Assembly (NCBI GenBank): GCA_020636275.1 | Contig: JACJYD010000003.1 | Location: 186,001-250,000 of the forward strand | Reading direction: 5' to 3' | Source of the DNA: Lewinellaceae bacterium | GTDB lineage: Bacteria > Bacteroidota > Bacteroidia > Chitinophagales > Saprospiraceae | Length of the DNA: 64,000 nucleotides | In this document: piece after piece, positions 7,489 to 15,676 of the stretch | How the letters are laid out: the number at the start of each line of letters is the position of its first letter | How positions within the stretch are numbered: position 1 is the stretch's first letter | Program-made: the position numbers and the translations under genes | The notes under the pieces: model-generated | What the model was told of the DNA's origin: nothing | Database searches by the model: none | The model's input: only the letters and a program-made list of their open reading frames with translations

Positions 7489-8802
7489 ATGCAATCGACA
7501 GCAACCAACCTCAAGTACAAAGTAAAAGACATCAGTCTGGCCGAATGGGGCCGGAAAGAGATCGAACTGGCCGAAGCGGAAATGCCGGGCCTCATGGCAC
7601 TCCGCGCAGAATACGGCCCTAAAAAACCGCTCAAAGGCGCCCGCATCGCAGGCTGCCTGCACATGACCATCCAGACGGCCGTGTTGATCGAAACCCTGAT
7701 CGAACTCGGAGCTGAAGTGTCCTGGTCTTCCTGCAATATTTTCTCCACCCAGGATCACGCTGCCGCTGCCATCGCCGCCGCCGGCATCCCGGTCTACGCC
7801 TGGAAGGGGATGAACGAAGAAGAGTTCTGGTGGGCGATCGAACAAACCCTTTTTGCATTCGAAGACGGCAAGCCCCTCAATATGATCCTCGACGACGGGG
7901 GAGACCTGACCAACCTCGTGCTCGACAAACACACCGAACTGGCTGCAGGCATTCGTGGCATCAGTGAGGAGACGACCACAGGCGTGCACCGCCTTTACGA
8001 GCGGATGAAGAACGGTACCCTGCTCATGCCGGCCATCAACGTGAACGACTCGGTGACGAAGTCGAAATTCGACAACAAATACGGCTGCAAGGAATCGCTG
8101 GTCGATGCCATCCGTCGCGCCACCGATATCATGCTTGCCGGAAAAGTGGCTGTTGTGGCCGGTTATGGCGATGTCGGAAAGGGCTCTGCCGCCTCCCTCC
8201 GCGGCGCCGGTTGCCGCGTGATCGTGACCGAGATCGACCCGATCTGCGCCCTGCAGGCCGCTATGGATGGCTTCCAGGTGTTGAAAATGGAAAATGCCGT
8301 TCCGCAAGCCGATATCGTGGTGACCGCTACCGGTAACTGCGATGTGGTGACAGGCGAGCATTTCAAGCTGATGAAAGACAAGACCATCGTCTGCAACATC
8401 GGCCACTTCGATAACGAGATCGACGTGGCATGGTTAAATAAAAACTATGGTCAGTCCAAAGTGAATATCAAGCCCCAGGTCGATAAATTTACGGTTGATG
8501 GAAAAGACATCCTCCTGCTGGCAGAGGGCCGCCTCGTTAACCTGGGTTGCGCGACCGGCCACCCCTCGTTTGTGATGTCGAATTCCTTTACCAACCAGAC
8601 CCTGGCCCAGATCGAACTCTGGAATAACGGCGACCATTACGACAACATCGTCTTCACCCTTCCCAAGCACCTCGACGAGCAGGTGGCCCGTCTCCACCTC
8701 GCCAAGATCGGCGTACAGCTTTCCGAGCTCAGTGAGAAGCAGGCCAAGTATATCGGCGTGGAGAAGGCAGGACCGTTTAAGCCGGAATATTACAGGTATT
8801 GA
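7489..8802 (+). CDS. ahcY: Adenosylhomocysteinase
   Basis: NAD-dependent enzyme that hydrolyses S-adenosylhomocysteine to adenosine and homocysteine, keeping methylation reactions running. 437 residues, a normal length. The N-terminal catalytic region contains GCLHMTIQTAVLIETL and WSSCNIFSTQDHAAAA. The NAD-binding loop GYGDVGKG lies near residues 225-232. The C-terminus ends KPEYYRY, the family signature tail. It is transcribed alone and followed by an inverted repeat. Confidence 0.98.
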   Translation: MQSTATNLKYKVKDISLAEWGRKEIELAEAEMPGLMALRAEYGPKKPLKGARIAGCLHMTIQTAVLIETLIELGAEVSWSSCNIFSTQDHAAAAIAAAGIPVYAWKGMNEEEFWWAIEQTLFAFEDGKPLNMILDDGGDLTNLVLDKHTELAAGIRGISEETTTGVHRLYERMKNGTLLMPAINVNDSVTKSKFDNKYGCKESLVDAIRRATDIMLAGKVAVVAGYGDVGKGSAASLRGAGCRVIVTEIDPICALQAAMDGFQVLKMENAVPQADIVVTATGNCDVVTGEHFKLMKDKTIVCNIGHFDNEIDVAWLNKNYGQSKVNIKPQVDKFTVDGKDILLLAEGRLVNLGCATGHPSFVMSNSFTNQTLAQIELWNNGDHYDNIVFTLPKHLDEQVARLHLAKIGVQLSELSEKQAKYIGVEKAGPFKPEYYRY

Positions 8803-8808
8803 GTTTTT

Positions 8809-8871
8809 AAGTTTATAAGGGTATGGGTTTTTGGCTCAACAAAAACTCATACCCTTTAAACTTATAAACTA
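8809..8871. terminator. Inverted repeat after ahcY
   Basis: AGTTTATAAG plus GGGTATGGGTTTTT on the left pair with AAAAACTCATACCC plus CTTATAAACT on the right, with a small bulge on the right side and a short loop. It lies between ahcY and the mutase gene, both on the plus strand. Confidence 0.65.
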
Positions 8872-8889
8872 AAAAAAACGATTTTTTTG

Positions 8890-10044
8890 ATGCCCTCCCA
8901 CGATTCATATTTCGATGCTTTCGCTCCGGTGAGCAAGGCCGAATGGCTGGAAAAAATCCAAAAGGAGCTGAAGGGCCAGCCGCTGGAGAGCTTCGACTGG
9001 CTAATCCAGCCGGGATTGGCCGTCAGTCCGTTTGCACACCGGGAAGACTGGTCGGCGGAGCTGCAACCTTTGCCGGGGGAGCGATCGAACAATGACTGGG
9101 AAATCGGTGAAGACATTCCCGTAGATACCATTCCCGATGCGCATCGCCGGTTGATGGAAGCGCTGGAAAACGGAGTGCAAGCCCCGCGGTTTATCCTCAA
9201 ACGCCCCCTTAAACTCAGCGAATGGCAGCATTTGCTGGAGGGGGTTGAGTTGGGATTCATCTCGACGCATATCGCCGGTATTCAAAAGGTAGAGGAATTT
9301 CCCGCTATCTGGGAAACGTTCTTCGAGATGGTGCACAGCCACCCTGAACGGCTGTCCCTCCGCGGGTCGATCTACATTCACGGCATCGCCTACGCGGAGG
9401 AGGGTTTTGCCCGGGTCATGGCCCAGCTGCTCGAAAGGGGGATCTACGCCCTTCCGGGTTTCCGCCTGCTCACGGTGAACGGACACCTCGACTACCGGGG
9501 AGAAGAAGGCGTGGTGGAGGAACTTACCGGCATTCTGGTGCGCGGTACTCGTCTGCTGGAGCGCTATACCGACCTGGGCCTCGCGCCGGAAACGGTGCAT
9601 CACCACATTCAGCTGTCGGTTTCGGTAGGCACGAGTTATTTCCTCCAGATCGCCAAGATCCGGGCCCTGAAGATCCTTTGGGCGCACATCATGGAGGCCT
9701 ATGGCGTTTCCCACCTCTCCCTGCCTCCCATCGACGTGCGCTTTGCGCCTGAGTCGCAGCTGGAAGATCCCCATCAGAATATGATCCGCGCCACGACCCA
9801 GGCCATGTCGGCGGTCATCGCCGGCGTCGATCGTCTCACCGTCCTGCCCTCCGATGCCTTTGAGGGGAAAATGAGTTCTTCGTTTGCCCGCCGCATCGCC
9901 CGCAACGTGCAGCACCTGCTCAAAATGGAAAGCTACCTCGACCGCGTGATCGATCCGGCCGCGGGGAGCTACTATATTGAGCAGTTGACGGATGTATTGG
10001 GAAGCAAAGTATGGGAATCCTTTCAGGGGAAGTTGAAGAGTTGA
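8890..10044 (+). CDS. Methylmalonyl-CoA mutase small-subunit-like protein, C-terminally short
   Basis: 384 residues matching the TIM-barrel part of the non-catalytic (MutA-type) subunit of methylmalonyl-CoA mutase: SYFDAFAPVSKAEWLEKIQ at the N-terminus, SVSVGTSYFLQIAKIRALKIL, and MESYLDRVIDPAAGSYYIEQL near the end. The cobalamin-binding domain is absent, as expected for small subunits, but the protein also stops soon after AAGSYYIE, where related proteins usually continue for tens of residues. The last five residues, GKLKS, are encoded by a GTTGAAGA repeat. No MutB gene is adjacent. The start is ATG at 8890. It may be a decayed or neofunctionalised subunit. Confidence 0.85.
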   Translation: MPSHDSYFDAFAPVSKAEWLEKIQKELKGQPLESFDWLIQPGLAVSPFAHREDWSAELQPLPGERSNNDWEIGEDIPVDTIPDAHRRLMEALENGVQAPRFILKRPLKLSEWQHLLEGVELGFISTHIAGIQKVEEFPAIWETFFEMVHSHPERLSLRGSIYIHGIAYAEEGFARVMAQLLERGIYALPGFRLLTVNGHLDYRGEEGVVEELTGILVRGTRLLERYTDLGLAPETVHHHIQLSVSVGTSYFLQIAKIRALKILWAHIMEAYGVSHLSLPPIDVRFAPESQLEDPHQNMIRATTQAMSAVIAGVDRLTVLPSDAFEGKMSSSFARRIARNVQHLLKMESYLDRVIDPAAGSYYIEQLTDVLGSKVWESFQGKLKS

Positions 10045-10090
10045 AGAGTACCCTTTTCAACTCTTCAACTCTTCAACTCTTCAACTCTTC
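10031..10090. repeat. GTTGAARA octamer inverted-repeat array 2
   Basis: Left arm AGTTGAAGAGTTGAAGAG, right arm repeated TCTTCAAC units, at the convergent junction of the mutase-like gene and the PerM-like gene. Both stop codons lie in the arms, giving GKLKS and EELKS protein ends. Confidence 0.88.
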
Positions 10091-11203
10091 CTCCTCATCC
10101 TCCAGTCTCTCCGTCAACGACTGAACGATCCGCATTTGGCTCCAAAAGGTACGGGCGATAACGCGCAGCACCGTATACACCGGGATGGCCAATACCATGC
10201 CCATTACCCCGTTGAGCTGAGCGCCCATGAGGATGACGATGAAGATCTCCAAGGGGTGGGCCTTGACACTTTTGGAAAAGATCCAGAGTTGCAGGAAATA
10301 ATTGTCAAATATTTGCATGACCATAAAGGATCCGGCGACCTTGGCGAGCATGGGCAGCATCTGGGAGTAAAACTCCAGCTCGAGATGGGAGGAGATGGTG
10401 ATGAATATGCCGAAAATAGCGCCCAGAATTGGCCCGACATAGGGAACCAGGTTGATCAAGGCTGCGAAAAAGGCGATCAGCAAGGCGTTTTCGATGCCGA
10501 GGATGCTCAGGAGAACCCACATGAAAAGGGTGAGAATGGAAACCTGGAGCAGGAGCCCTCCGAAATAGCGGGTCAGCATGCGCTCCACGCCGCGAAAAGC
10601 CTTCCGGATCCGCGTTTCGTATTCGTCGGGGAGAATGGAGACGAGGAAATCGGCCAGCATGGTCTCGTCCTGGAGAAAAAAGAAGGTGATGAACAATACG
10701 GAGAAAAAGCCCACCATCACATTCCCTGCGGCGGTCAGAATGGTGGTGAAAAAATCGCCCACTCTGGACGGCTGGAACCAGTCGCCGAGTTTTAGTGCGT
10801 TTTGAAGTTGCTCCTCCACACTGGGCTGATGCTCGATGATGCCCCGGTTTTCCAGCCACAAATTCATTTGGCCCATGGGTTCACGCAGCGCATCGGCGAT
10901 GGATTTGTAGTCCACCCCGGCCAGATTATTGGCCTGTGTAACGATGAGTGGGATAAAAAGTGTCAGAAGCAGGAGCAGGCCCACCAGGAACACCACCATG
11001 GTGAGCACGGCAGAAAAGGCTTTTCCGATCTTGAATTTTCCCACCCGCAATTTTCGCTGGAAAAACTCGTCCATCGGCTCCAGGATGAGCGACAACACCC
11101 AGGCAATAACCACGTAGGTCACGATGTTGCTGAAAAAGTAAATGAACGCGATGGCTGCCAGGCTGCCCAGAATAATAGCGATGATCCGGTTGTTGAAGCG
11201 CAT
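10073..11203 (-). CDS. AI-2E / PerM family inner-membrane protein
   Basis: 376 residues with about eight membrane segments: an N-terminal pair (IIAIILGSLAAIAFIYFF, YVVIAWVLSLILEPM), a third near VLTMVVFLVGLLLLLTLFI, and a C-terminal block including ALLIAFFAALINLVPYVGPI and GVMGMVLAIPVYTVLRV. The NLVPYVGPILGAI motif is typical of the AI-2E transporter/PerM superfamily (Pfam AI-2E_transport); substrates vary and are mostly unproven. The acidic tail ends EEELKS, contributed by the octamer repeat. Divergent from the glycosyltransferase gene with only 41 bp between starts. Confidence 0.93.
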   Translation of the reverse strand: MRFNNRIIAIILGSLAAIAFIYFFSNIVTYVVIAWVLSLILEPMDEFFQRKLRVGKFKIGKAFSAVLTMVVFLVGLLLLLTLFIPLIVTQANNLAGVDYKSIADALREPMGQMNLWLENRGIIEHQPSVEEQLQNALKLGDWFQPSRVGDFFTTILTAAGNVMVGFFSVLFITFFFLQDETMLADFLVSILPDEYETRIRKAFRGVERMLTRYFGGLLLQVSILTLFMWVLLSILGIENALLIAFFAALINLVPYVGPILGAIFGIFITISSHLELEFYSQMLPMLAKVAGSFMVMQIFDNYFLQLWIFSKSVKAHPLEIFIVILMGAQLNGVMGMVLAIPVYTVLRVIARTFWSQMRIVQSLTERLEDEEEELKS

Positions 11204-11244
11204 ATTGGGAAGTTCGTATATTGCGGCAATAAATTTACCAGATT

Positions 11245-12174
11245 ATGGCGGATTTATCGGTCGTTATCCCGATTTATAATGAAGAAGGCAATATTCCGCT
11301 TCTATACCAGCGGCTCACGACGACCCTCGAAGGGATGAATATCTTCTACGAGCTCATCTTCGTCAACGATGGAAGCAGGGACCGTTCCATGCAACTGATC
11401 CGGGAGCTGGCGTCGAAGGACGCCCGGGTAAAATTCATCGATTTCAGCCGCAATTTCGGCCATCAGGTTGCGCTCTCCGCCGGACTGGACCACACCCAGG
11501 GCGAGGCGGTTGTCATGATGGATGCCGATCTGCAGGACCCGCCCGAACTCCTGGCCGAATTATACCAAAAGTACAAGGAGGGTTTTGAAGTGGTCTACGC
11601 CAGGCGCCGCAGCAGGCAGGGGGAAACCTATTTCAAAAAAAGCGCTACCCTGGTGTTTTACCGCCTGCTGGCCCGGATGTCTTCGATCGAAATTCCGCTG
11701 GATACGGGCGATTTCCGCATCATCGACCACAAGGTGGTGGAGATGCTGCGCCGCATGCCGGAAAAGATCAAATACCTGCGCGGGCAGATCTCCTGGATCG
11801 GCTTTCGCCAAACTTCCATCGAATACGACCGCCCCGAGCGCTATGCCGGCGAAACGGGCTATTCTTTCCGCAAACTCATGGGCCTGGCGCTCGACGGCAT
11901 TACCGGCTTTTCGGACGTACCGCTGAAGATCGTCACCTACTTCGGGCTGATCGTTACGGCCTTTGCGTTTGTGACGACCATTTACGTGCTCTATTCCTGG
12001 TTTTCCCAGAGCGATCTGGTGCAGGGCTGGTCCTCGCTTATGATCACCGTCCTCTTCATCGGCGGGGTGCAGATGATCGCCATCGGCATCATCGGGGAGT
12101 ACCTGAGTCGCATCCATTCCAATGTGCGCAACCGGCCATTATACGTGATCCGGGATTCCAATTTTGTGGCGTGA
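11245..12174 (+). CDS. Family 2 glycosyltransferase with C-terminal membrane helices (GtrB/DPM1-like)
   Basis: 309 residues. The GT-A domain starts LSVVIPIYNEEGNIPLL and contains VNDGSRDRS, RNFGHQVALSAGLDH and the metal-binding MDADLQDPPE near residue 91. Two C-terminal transmembrane helices (about 228-250 and 265-285) and a tail NRPLYVI complete the pattern of polyprenyl-phosphate glycosyltransferases such as GtrB and ArnC. It probably transfers a sugar to undecaprenyl phosphate at the inner membrane; the sugar cannot be told from sequence. The gene stands alone. Confidence 0.94.
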   Translation: MADLSVVIPIYNEEGNIPLLYQRLTTTLEGMNIFYELIFVNDGSRDRSMQLIRELASKDARVKFIDFSRNFGHQVALSAGLDHTQGEAVVMMDADLQDPPELLAELYQKYKEGFEVVYARRRSRQGETYFKKSATLVFYRLLARMSSIEIPLDTGDFRIIDHKVVEMLRRMPEKIKYLRGQISWIGFRQTSIEYDRPERYAGETGYSFRKLMGLALDGITGFSDVPLKIVTYFGLIVTAFAFVTTIYVLYSWFSQSDLVQGWSSLMITVLFIGGVQMIAIGIIGEYLSRIHSNVRNRPLYVIRDSNFVA

Positions 12175-12184
12175 GATAGTATAA

Positions 12185-12281
12185 ACCGCGACGACGCTAC
12201 GGACGCGACGTTGTTCCGTTTTTTGAAACTATAAGGAGAAATCTTTCCTTCCAAACGTCGCGTCCGTTGCGTCGTCGCGGT
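12185..12281. terminator. 28-bp inverted repeat of the CGACGACGC word family, copy 1
   Basis: Arms 12185-12212 and 12254-12281 are complementary at 27 of 28 positions, starting ACCGCGACGACGC. It fills the convergent junction between the glycosyltransferase and the APC permease, so it could terminate both transcripts. A related word recurs at 15107-15205. Confidence 0.8.
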
Positions 12282-12294
12282 AATAAAATATTTT

Positions 12295-13602
12295 TCACTT
12301 CTTTTTTACAGCCCAATAACTAACAACTCCCACACCGACCAACCCCAGTCCCGCCAGCGCCTGCATCGGTTTTTCCACCAAGGTATTCAGCACAAAAGCC
12401 CCGGAGATCAACACAAAGATCGCCGGCACCACCGGATACCCCCAGGTGCGGTAGGGTCGCTCCCGGTCCGGCATTCTTTTACGAAAAAGGAAAATACAGA
12501 CCCCGGCCATCGTCATGAAAATGATGTCCATGAAAGTGACGTAGGTGAAAAGGTTGGAGTAGGTGCCCCACAGGAAAAGCAGGCAGATGGCCCAAAGGGC
12601 TTGTAACACCATGGCGTTGACGGGTGTCCGGAAGCGGGGATGCACCTTGGCGAGGGCGGAGAAAAAGAGCTTGTCCTGTGCCATAGCGAAATAGATCCGC
12701 GGAGCCGACATGGTGTAGATGGCAATGGTTCCGAAAATGGAAATGGCGATGGCCACCGCTACGAGCCGTCCGCCCCAGGGTACGATGGCCGCGATGGCGT
12801 CGCCCGCTACCCGGTCGGAGCCGGCCATGGCGGGCAAGGGGAGCAGCAGCATGTACGACAGGTTGACCAGCACATAAGTGGCTGTCACGATCGTAGCGCC
12901 GAGCACCATGGCGCGGGCCACGGTTTTTTGCGGATTGATCGTCTCCCCAGCCAGGTAAGTAGCGTGGTGCCAGCCGCCGAACGACCACAGTACGGCGATC
13001 AATCCGATGAACATGCCGGAGAGCCAGTCCTGTGGCCTATTTTCCGAAAGGGAAAAAGACAGATGCACCTTTTCGGGGTCGTAAAAGACAAAACCCGCAA
13101 TGATGATCGCTACAATGGCCAATAGCTTGATCCCGGTGAACAGGTTCGTCAGCGCCTGACTGACCTCCACTCCAATGCAGTTGATGGCCGTCAGTCCGGC
13201 GATGGTGCCGGCTGCCAGCAACAGCTTTTCGGCATCCGACATACCCGGAATGAAAAAGTGCATGTAGTTGGCAAAAGCGATGGCCAGGGCCGCCAGGGCG
13301 CCGGTGTTGATGACCAGGAGGATCACCCAGCCGTAGAGAAAACCGGCCAGGTCGCCATAGGCTTCTTTCAAAAAGACGTATACCCCTCCGGCTTTCGGAA
13401 ACATGCCGCCCAGCTCGGAAAAGGTCAGGGCGCCGGTCAAGGCAACGAGCCCGCCGACGATCCAGATGCTCAGCGAGAGGGTGGGGTGAGGTATTTCCCG
13501 GACCACATCGGCCGGGGTGATGAAAATACCGGAGCCGATACAGGAGCCCACGGCTATCATCGTCAGGCCGTAGAGGGTTAATTTTTGACGGAGTTGGTTC
13601 AT
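12295..13602 (-). CDS. APC-superfamily amino acid permease
   Basis: 435 residues, 12 predicted membrane helices. The first helix carries the APC substrate-site signature GSCIGSGIFITP, and helix 6 carries LWSFGGWHHATYLAGE. The length and C-terminal end without long domain extensions match the LAT/AAT-like families. The substrate is not predictable; LAT-like homologues exchange neutral amino acids. Divergent from the PLP decarboxylase, which might act on the same amino acid, though no other link is seen. Confidence 0.94.
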   Translation of the reverse strand: MNQLRQKLTLYGLTMIAVGSCIGSGIFITPADVVREIPHPTLSLSIWIVGGLVALTGALTFSELGGMFPKAGGVYVFLKEAYGDLAGFLYGWVILLVINTGALAALAIAFANYMHFFIPGMSDAEKLLLAAGTIAGLTAINCIGVEVSQALTNLFTGIKLLAIVAIIIAGFVFYDPEKVHLSFSLSENRPQDWLSGMFIGLIAVLWSFGGWHHATYLAGETINPQKTVARAMVLGATIVTATYVLVNLSYMLLLPLPAMAGSDRVAGDAIAAIVPWGGRLVAVAIAISIFGTIAIYTMSAPRIYFAMAQDKLFFSALAKVHPRFRTPVNAMVLQALWAICLLFLWGTYSNLFTYVTFMDIIFMTMAGVCIFLFRKRMPDRERPYRTWGYPVVPAIFVLISGAFVLNTLVEKPMQALAGLGLVGVGVVSYWAVKKK

Positions 13603-13614
13603 AAAAAGATTAAT

Positions 13615-13647
13615 GATAAGGCTGGGCGCGCGGCGCCCAGCCTTATC
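13615..13647. repeat. Perfect 15-bp hairpin between divergent genes
   Basis: GATAAGGCTGGGCGC (13615-13629) pairs exactly with GCGCCCAGCCTTATC (13633-13647) around a 3-base loop. It sits 12 bp upstream of the APC permease start, with a TACTTTTA -7-like box on the minus strand at 13661-13668, so it would be at the 5' end of the permease mRNA rather than downstream of any gene. Confidence 0.85.
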
Positions 13648-13695
13648 CTATTCTAATTTTTAAAAGTATAAATTTACGCGCTAAATTTTTCTTTT

Positions 13696-15108
13696 ATGAG
13701 TTCCCTTCTTCAACAGGCTTTTGATCCGGAATCCTTCCGCCGGGAAGGCCACCGGCTGATCGATCAGTTGGCCGATTACCTGGCACAAAATCACTCCCGC
13801 TCGGAAGAAGAGGTCATATCCTGGCGTCCGCCGGATGAGGAATGGCAATTTTGGCGGGATTTCCTGGATCAACCCGGTGATCGGCCCGATTTTTTCCAAA
13901 CCGTCCTGGACCATTCCATGCGCGTGCAGCACCCGCACTACATGGGCCACCAGGTCGCCTGCCCGGCGCCAGTCGCGGCTTTGGCCGGGTTGGTGTCGAA
14001 CCTGATGAACAACGGTACGGGGGTCTATGAAATGGGCATGGCCAGCAACGCCATGGAAAGGATCGTCGTTGACACCGCAACCCGGGCTTACGGCTGGGAC
14101 GATCGCGCCGGCGGGCACCTGACTTCCGGCGGAACCCTGGCCAACCTCACTGCGCTACTGACCGCCCGCCGCGCCAAAGCGCCCCGGGATGTCTGGGTGG
14201 AAGGAACCAGCGAGCAACTGGCCCTGCTGGTATCGGAGGAGGCCCATTACTGCGTCGACCGCGCCGTGCGAGTTATGGGCTGGGGAAGCGAAGGGATCAT
14301 CAAAGTGCCTTCCGACGAGCGGTACCGCATGCGCACCGAGCTCCTGGAGTCGATCTATGAGAAAGAAACCCGGAAAGGGAAGCGGATCATCGCGGTAGTG
14401 GGAAGCGCCTGCAGCACCTCCACCGGCTCTTACGACGACCTGGAAGCCATCGCCGCCTTTTGTCGGGCACGCGATCTTTGGATGCACGTGGATGGGGCCC
14501 ACGGAGCAGCGGCTATTTTTTCTTCCAACTACAAGCACCTGCTGAACGGCATCGAACAAGCCGATTCGGTGGTCATGGATTTTCACAAAATGCTGCTCAC
14601 CCCTGCACTGGCTACCGGTCTGTTTTTTCGCGAAAACGGGCATTCGTTCAATACCTTTTCGCCGGAGGCCGCCTACCTGTTTCAAAAAGCGGGCAAAGAA
14701 GACTGGTACAACTCCGCCAAACGCACGTTCGAGTGCACCAAGCTGATGATGAGTCTCAAGGTGTTTTCCCTGCTCCAGGCCTACGGCGTGGGGTTGTGGG
14801 ATGAATATGTCACCCAATGTTACGACCTGGGCCGGACCTTCGCCCATCTGATCCGGCAGCGGCCGGACTGGGAGCTGGCCGTGGAGCCGCAGTGCAACAT
14901 CGTGTGTTTCCGGTATTTGGGAAAAAGCGGAGAGGACCTCAATGCGCTCAACGCGCGCCTGAGGAAGGCCTTGGTGGAGGATGGCCGGTTTTACATCGTC
15001 CAAACGGTGTTGCGGGGAAAGACGTGGTTGCGGGTCACCCTGGTCCATCCAGGCACGAGAGAAGAGGACCTGGAGAGATTGCTAGATGTTTTAGTCGAAA
15101 AAAATTAA
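13696..15108 (+). CDS. PLP-dependent group II amino acid decarboxylase
   Basis: 470 residues, fold-type I PLP enzyme of the glutamate/diaminobutyrate/aromatic amino acid decarboxylase group. Motifs include HYMGHQVACPAPVAALAGLV, LTSGGTLANLTALL, HVDGAHGAAAIFS (PLP-ring aspartate) and the Schiff-base lysine in VMDFHKMLLTP near residue 298. The C-terminal small domain ends LRVTLVHPGTREEDLERLL. Closest in style to diaminobutyrate or aromatic decarboxylase-like proteins; specificity is uncertain. Convergent with the small exported protein gene through an inverted repeat. Confidence 0.93.
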   Translation: MSSLLQQAFDPESFRREGHRLIDQLADYLAQNHSRSEEEVISWRPPDEEWQFWRDFLDQPGDRPDFFQTVLDHSMRVQHPHYMGHQVACPAPVAALAGLVSNLMNNGTGVYEMGMASNAMERIVVDTATRAYGWDDRAGGHLTSGGTLANLTALLTARRAKAPRDVWVEGTSEQLALLVSEEAHYCVDRAVRVMGWGSEGIIKVPSDERYRMRTELLESIYEKETRKGKRIIAVVGSACSTSTGSYDDLEAIAAFCRARDLWMHVDGAHGAAAIFSSNYKHLLNGIEQADSVVMDFHKMLLTPALATGLFFRENGHSFNTFSPEAAYLFQKAGKEDWYNSAKRTFECTKLMMSLKVFSLLQAYGVGLWDEYVTQCYDLGRTFAHLIRQRPDWELAVEPQCNIVCFRYLGKSGEDLNALNARLRKALVEDGRFYIVQTVLRGKTWLRVTLVHPGTREEDLERLLDVLVEKN

Positions 15109-15205
15109 CCGCGACGACGCAATGGACGCTACGTTTTGTTCGAGCAGCGTCTATAGCGAATTGAATATGCACAACGTCTTAGCGTTCTTAGCGCCTTTGC
15201 GGTTA
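15107..15205. repeat. CGACGACGC word-family inverted repeat, copy 2
   Basis: The left part begins AACCGCGACGACGCAATGG, close to the 12185 copy. The right part carries CTTAGCG/TTCTTAGCGCC/TTTGCGGTT words and pairs only imperfectly with the left. Both flanking genes converge on it and their stops touch its ends. Confidence 0.65.
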
Positions 15206-15676
15206 ATTAAAAATACACTTCCGCTTTGGCTTTAAATAGCACACCAACCCCAGGTAGGTGAGCAGCAGTCGGTTCTTTTTAATGAAATAGACCTGCGCTC
15301 CTGCCTTAGGGGATACGCAATAGATCCGCAGCACGGGGATGGAATCGGGCAGGGCGCCCGTCAGCTCATCGAAGCTGCGTTGGTTGGTGATGTAGAAAGC
15401 AATGGGGTCTTCAAAATCGGTTTCGTAAAGAGGCTCGGGGCAGGTGGTAGGCTCGACCTGAAAGGGATTTTCGCCCGAACCGTTCACATTGAAGAAAAGG
15501 GTGAAAGAATCGCGTTCAAAACGGACTACTTCTCCGGTGAAAGCGCCGGAAGGCTTGCTGACCCGCCAGGCGCCGGTGGCCCAATCCGGCAGACTTTGCG
15601 TATGGGCGGAAAAAATTCCGCCCCACATCCAAAGTCCGACGAGCAGGGATTTAGCTATGAAGGGTATATCTCCCAT
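15203..15676 (-). CDS. Small exported protein, possible partner of the lysozyme
   Basis: 157 residues from ATG at 15676. An N-terminal Sec signal (IPFIAKSLLVGLWMWGGIFS) ends near AHTQ, leaving about 130 residues of predicted beta structure with four cysteines. No named family recognised. It overlaps the lysozyme gene by 26 bases on the same strand, so translation is probably coupled. Because the lysozyme lacks a signal peptide and this protein has one, it could be a periplasmic immunity or inhibitor protein; that is inference from context only. The longer open frame upstream is out-of-frame reading of the lysozyme gene and is not used. Confidence 0.75.
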   Translation of the reverse strand: MGDIPFIAKSLLVGLWMWGGIFSAHTQSLPDWATGAWRVSKPSGAFTGEVVRFERDSFTLFFNVNGSGENPFQVEPTTCPEPLYETDFEDPIAFYITNQRSFDELTGALPDSIPVLRIYCVSPKAGAQVYFIKKNRLLLTYLGLVCYLKPKRKCIFN

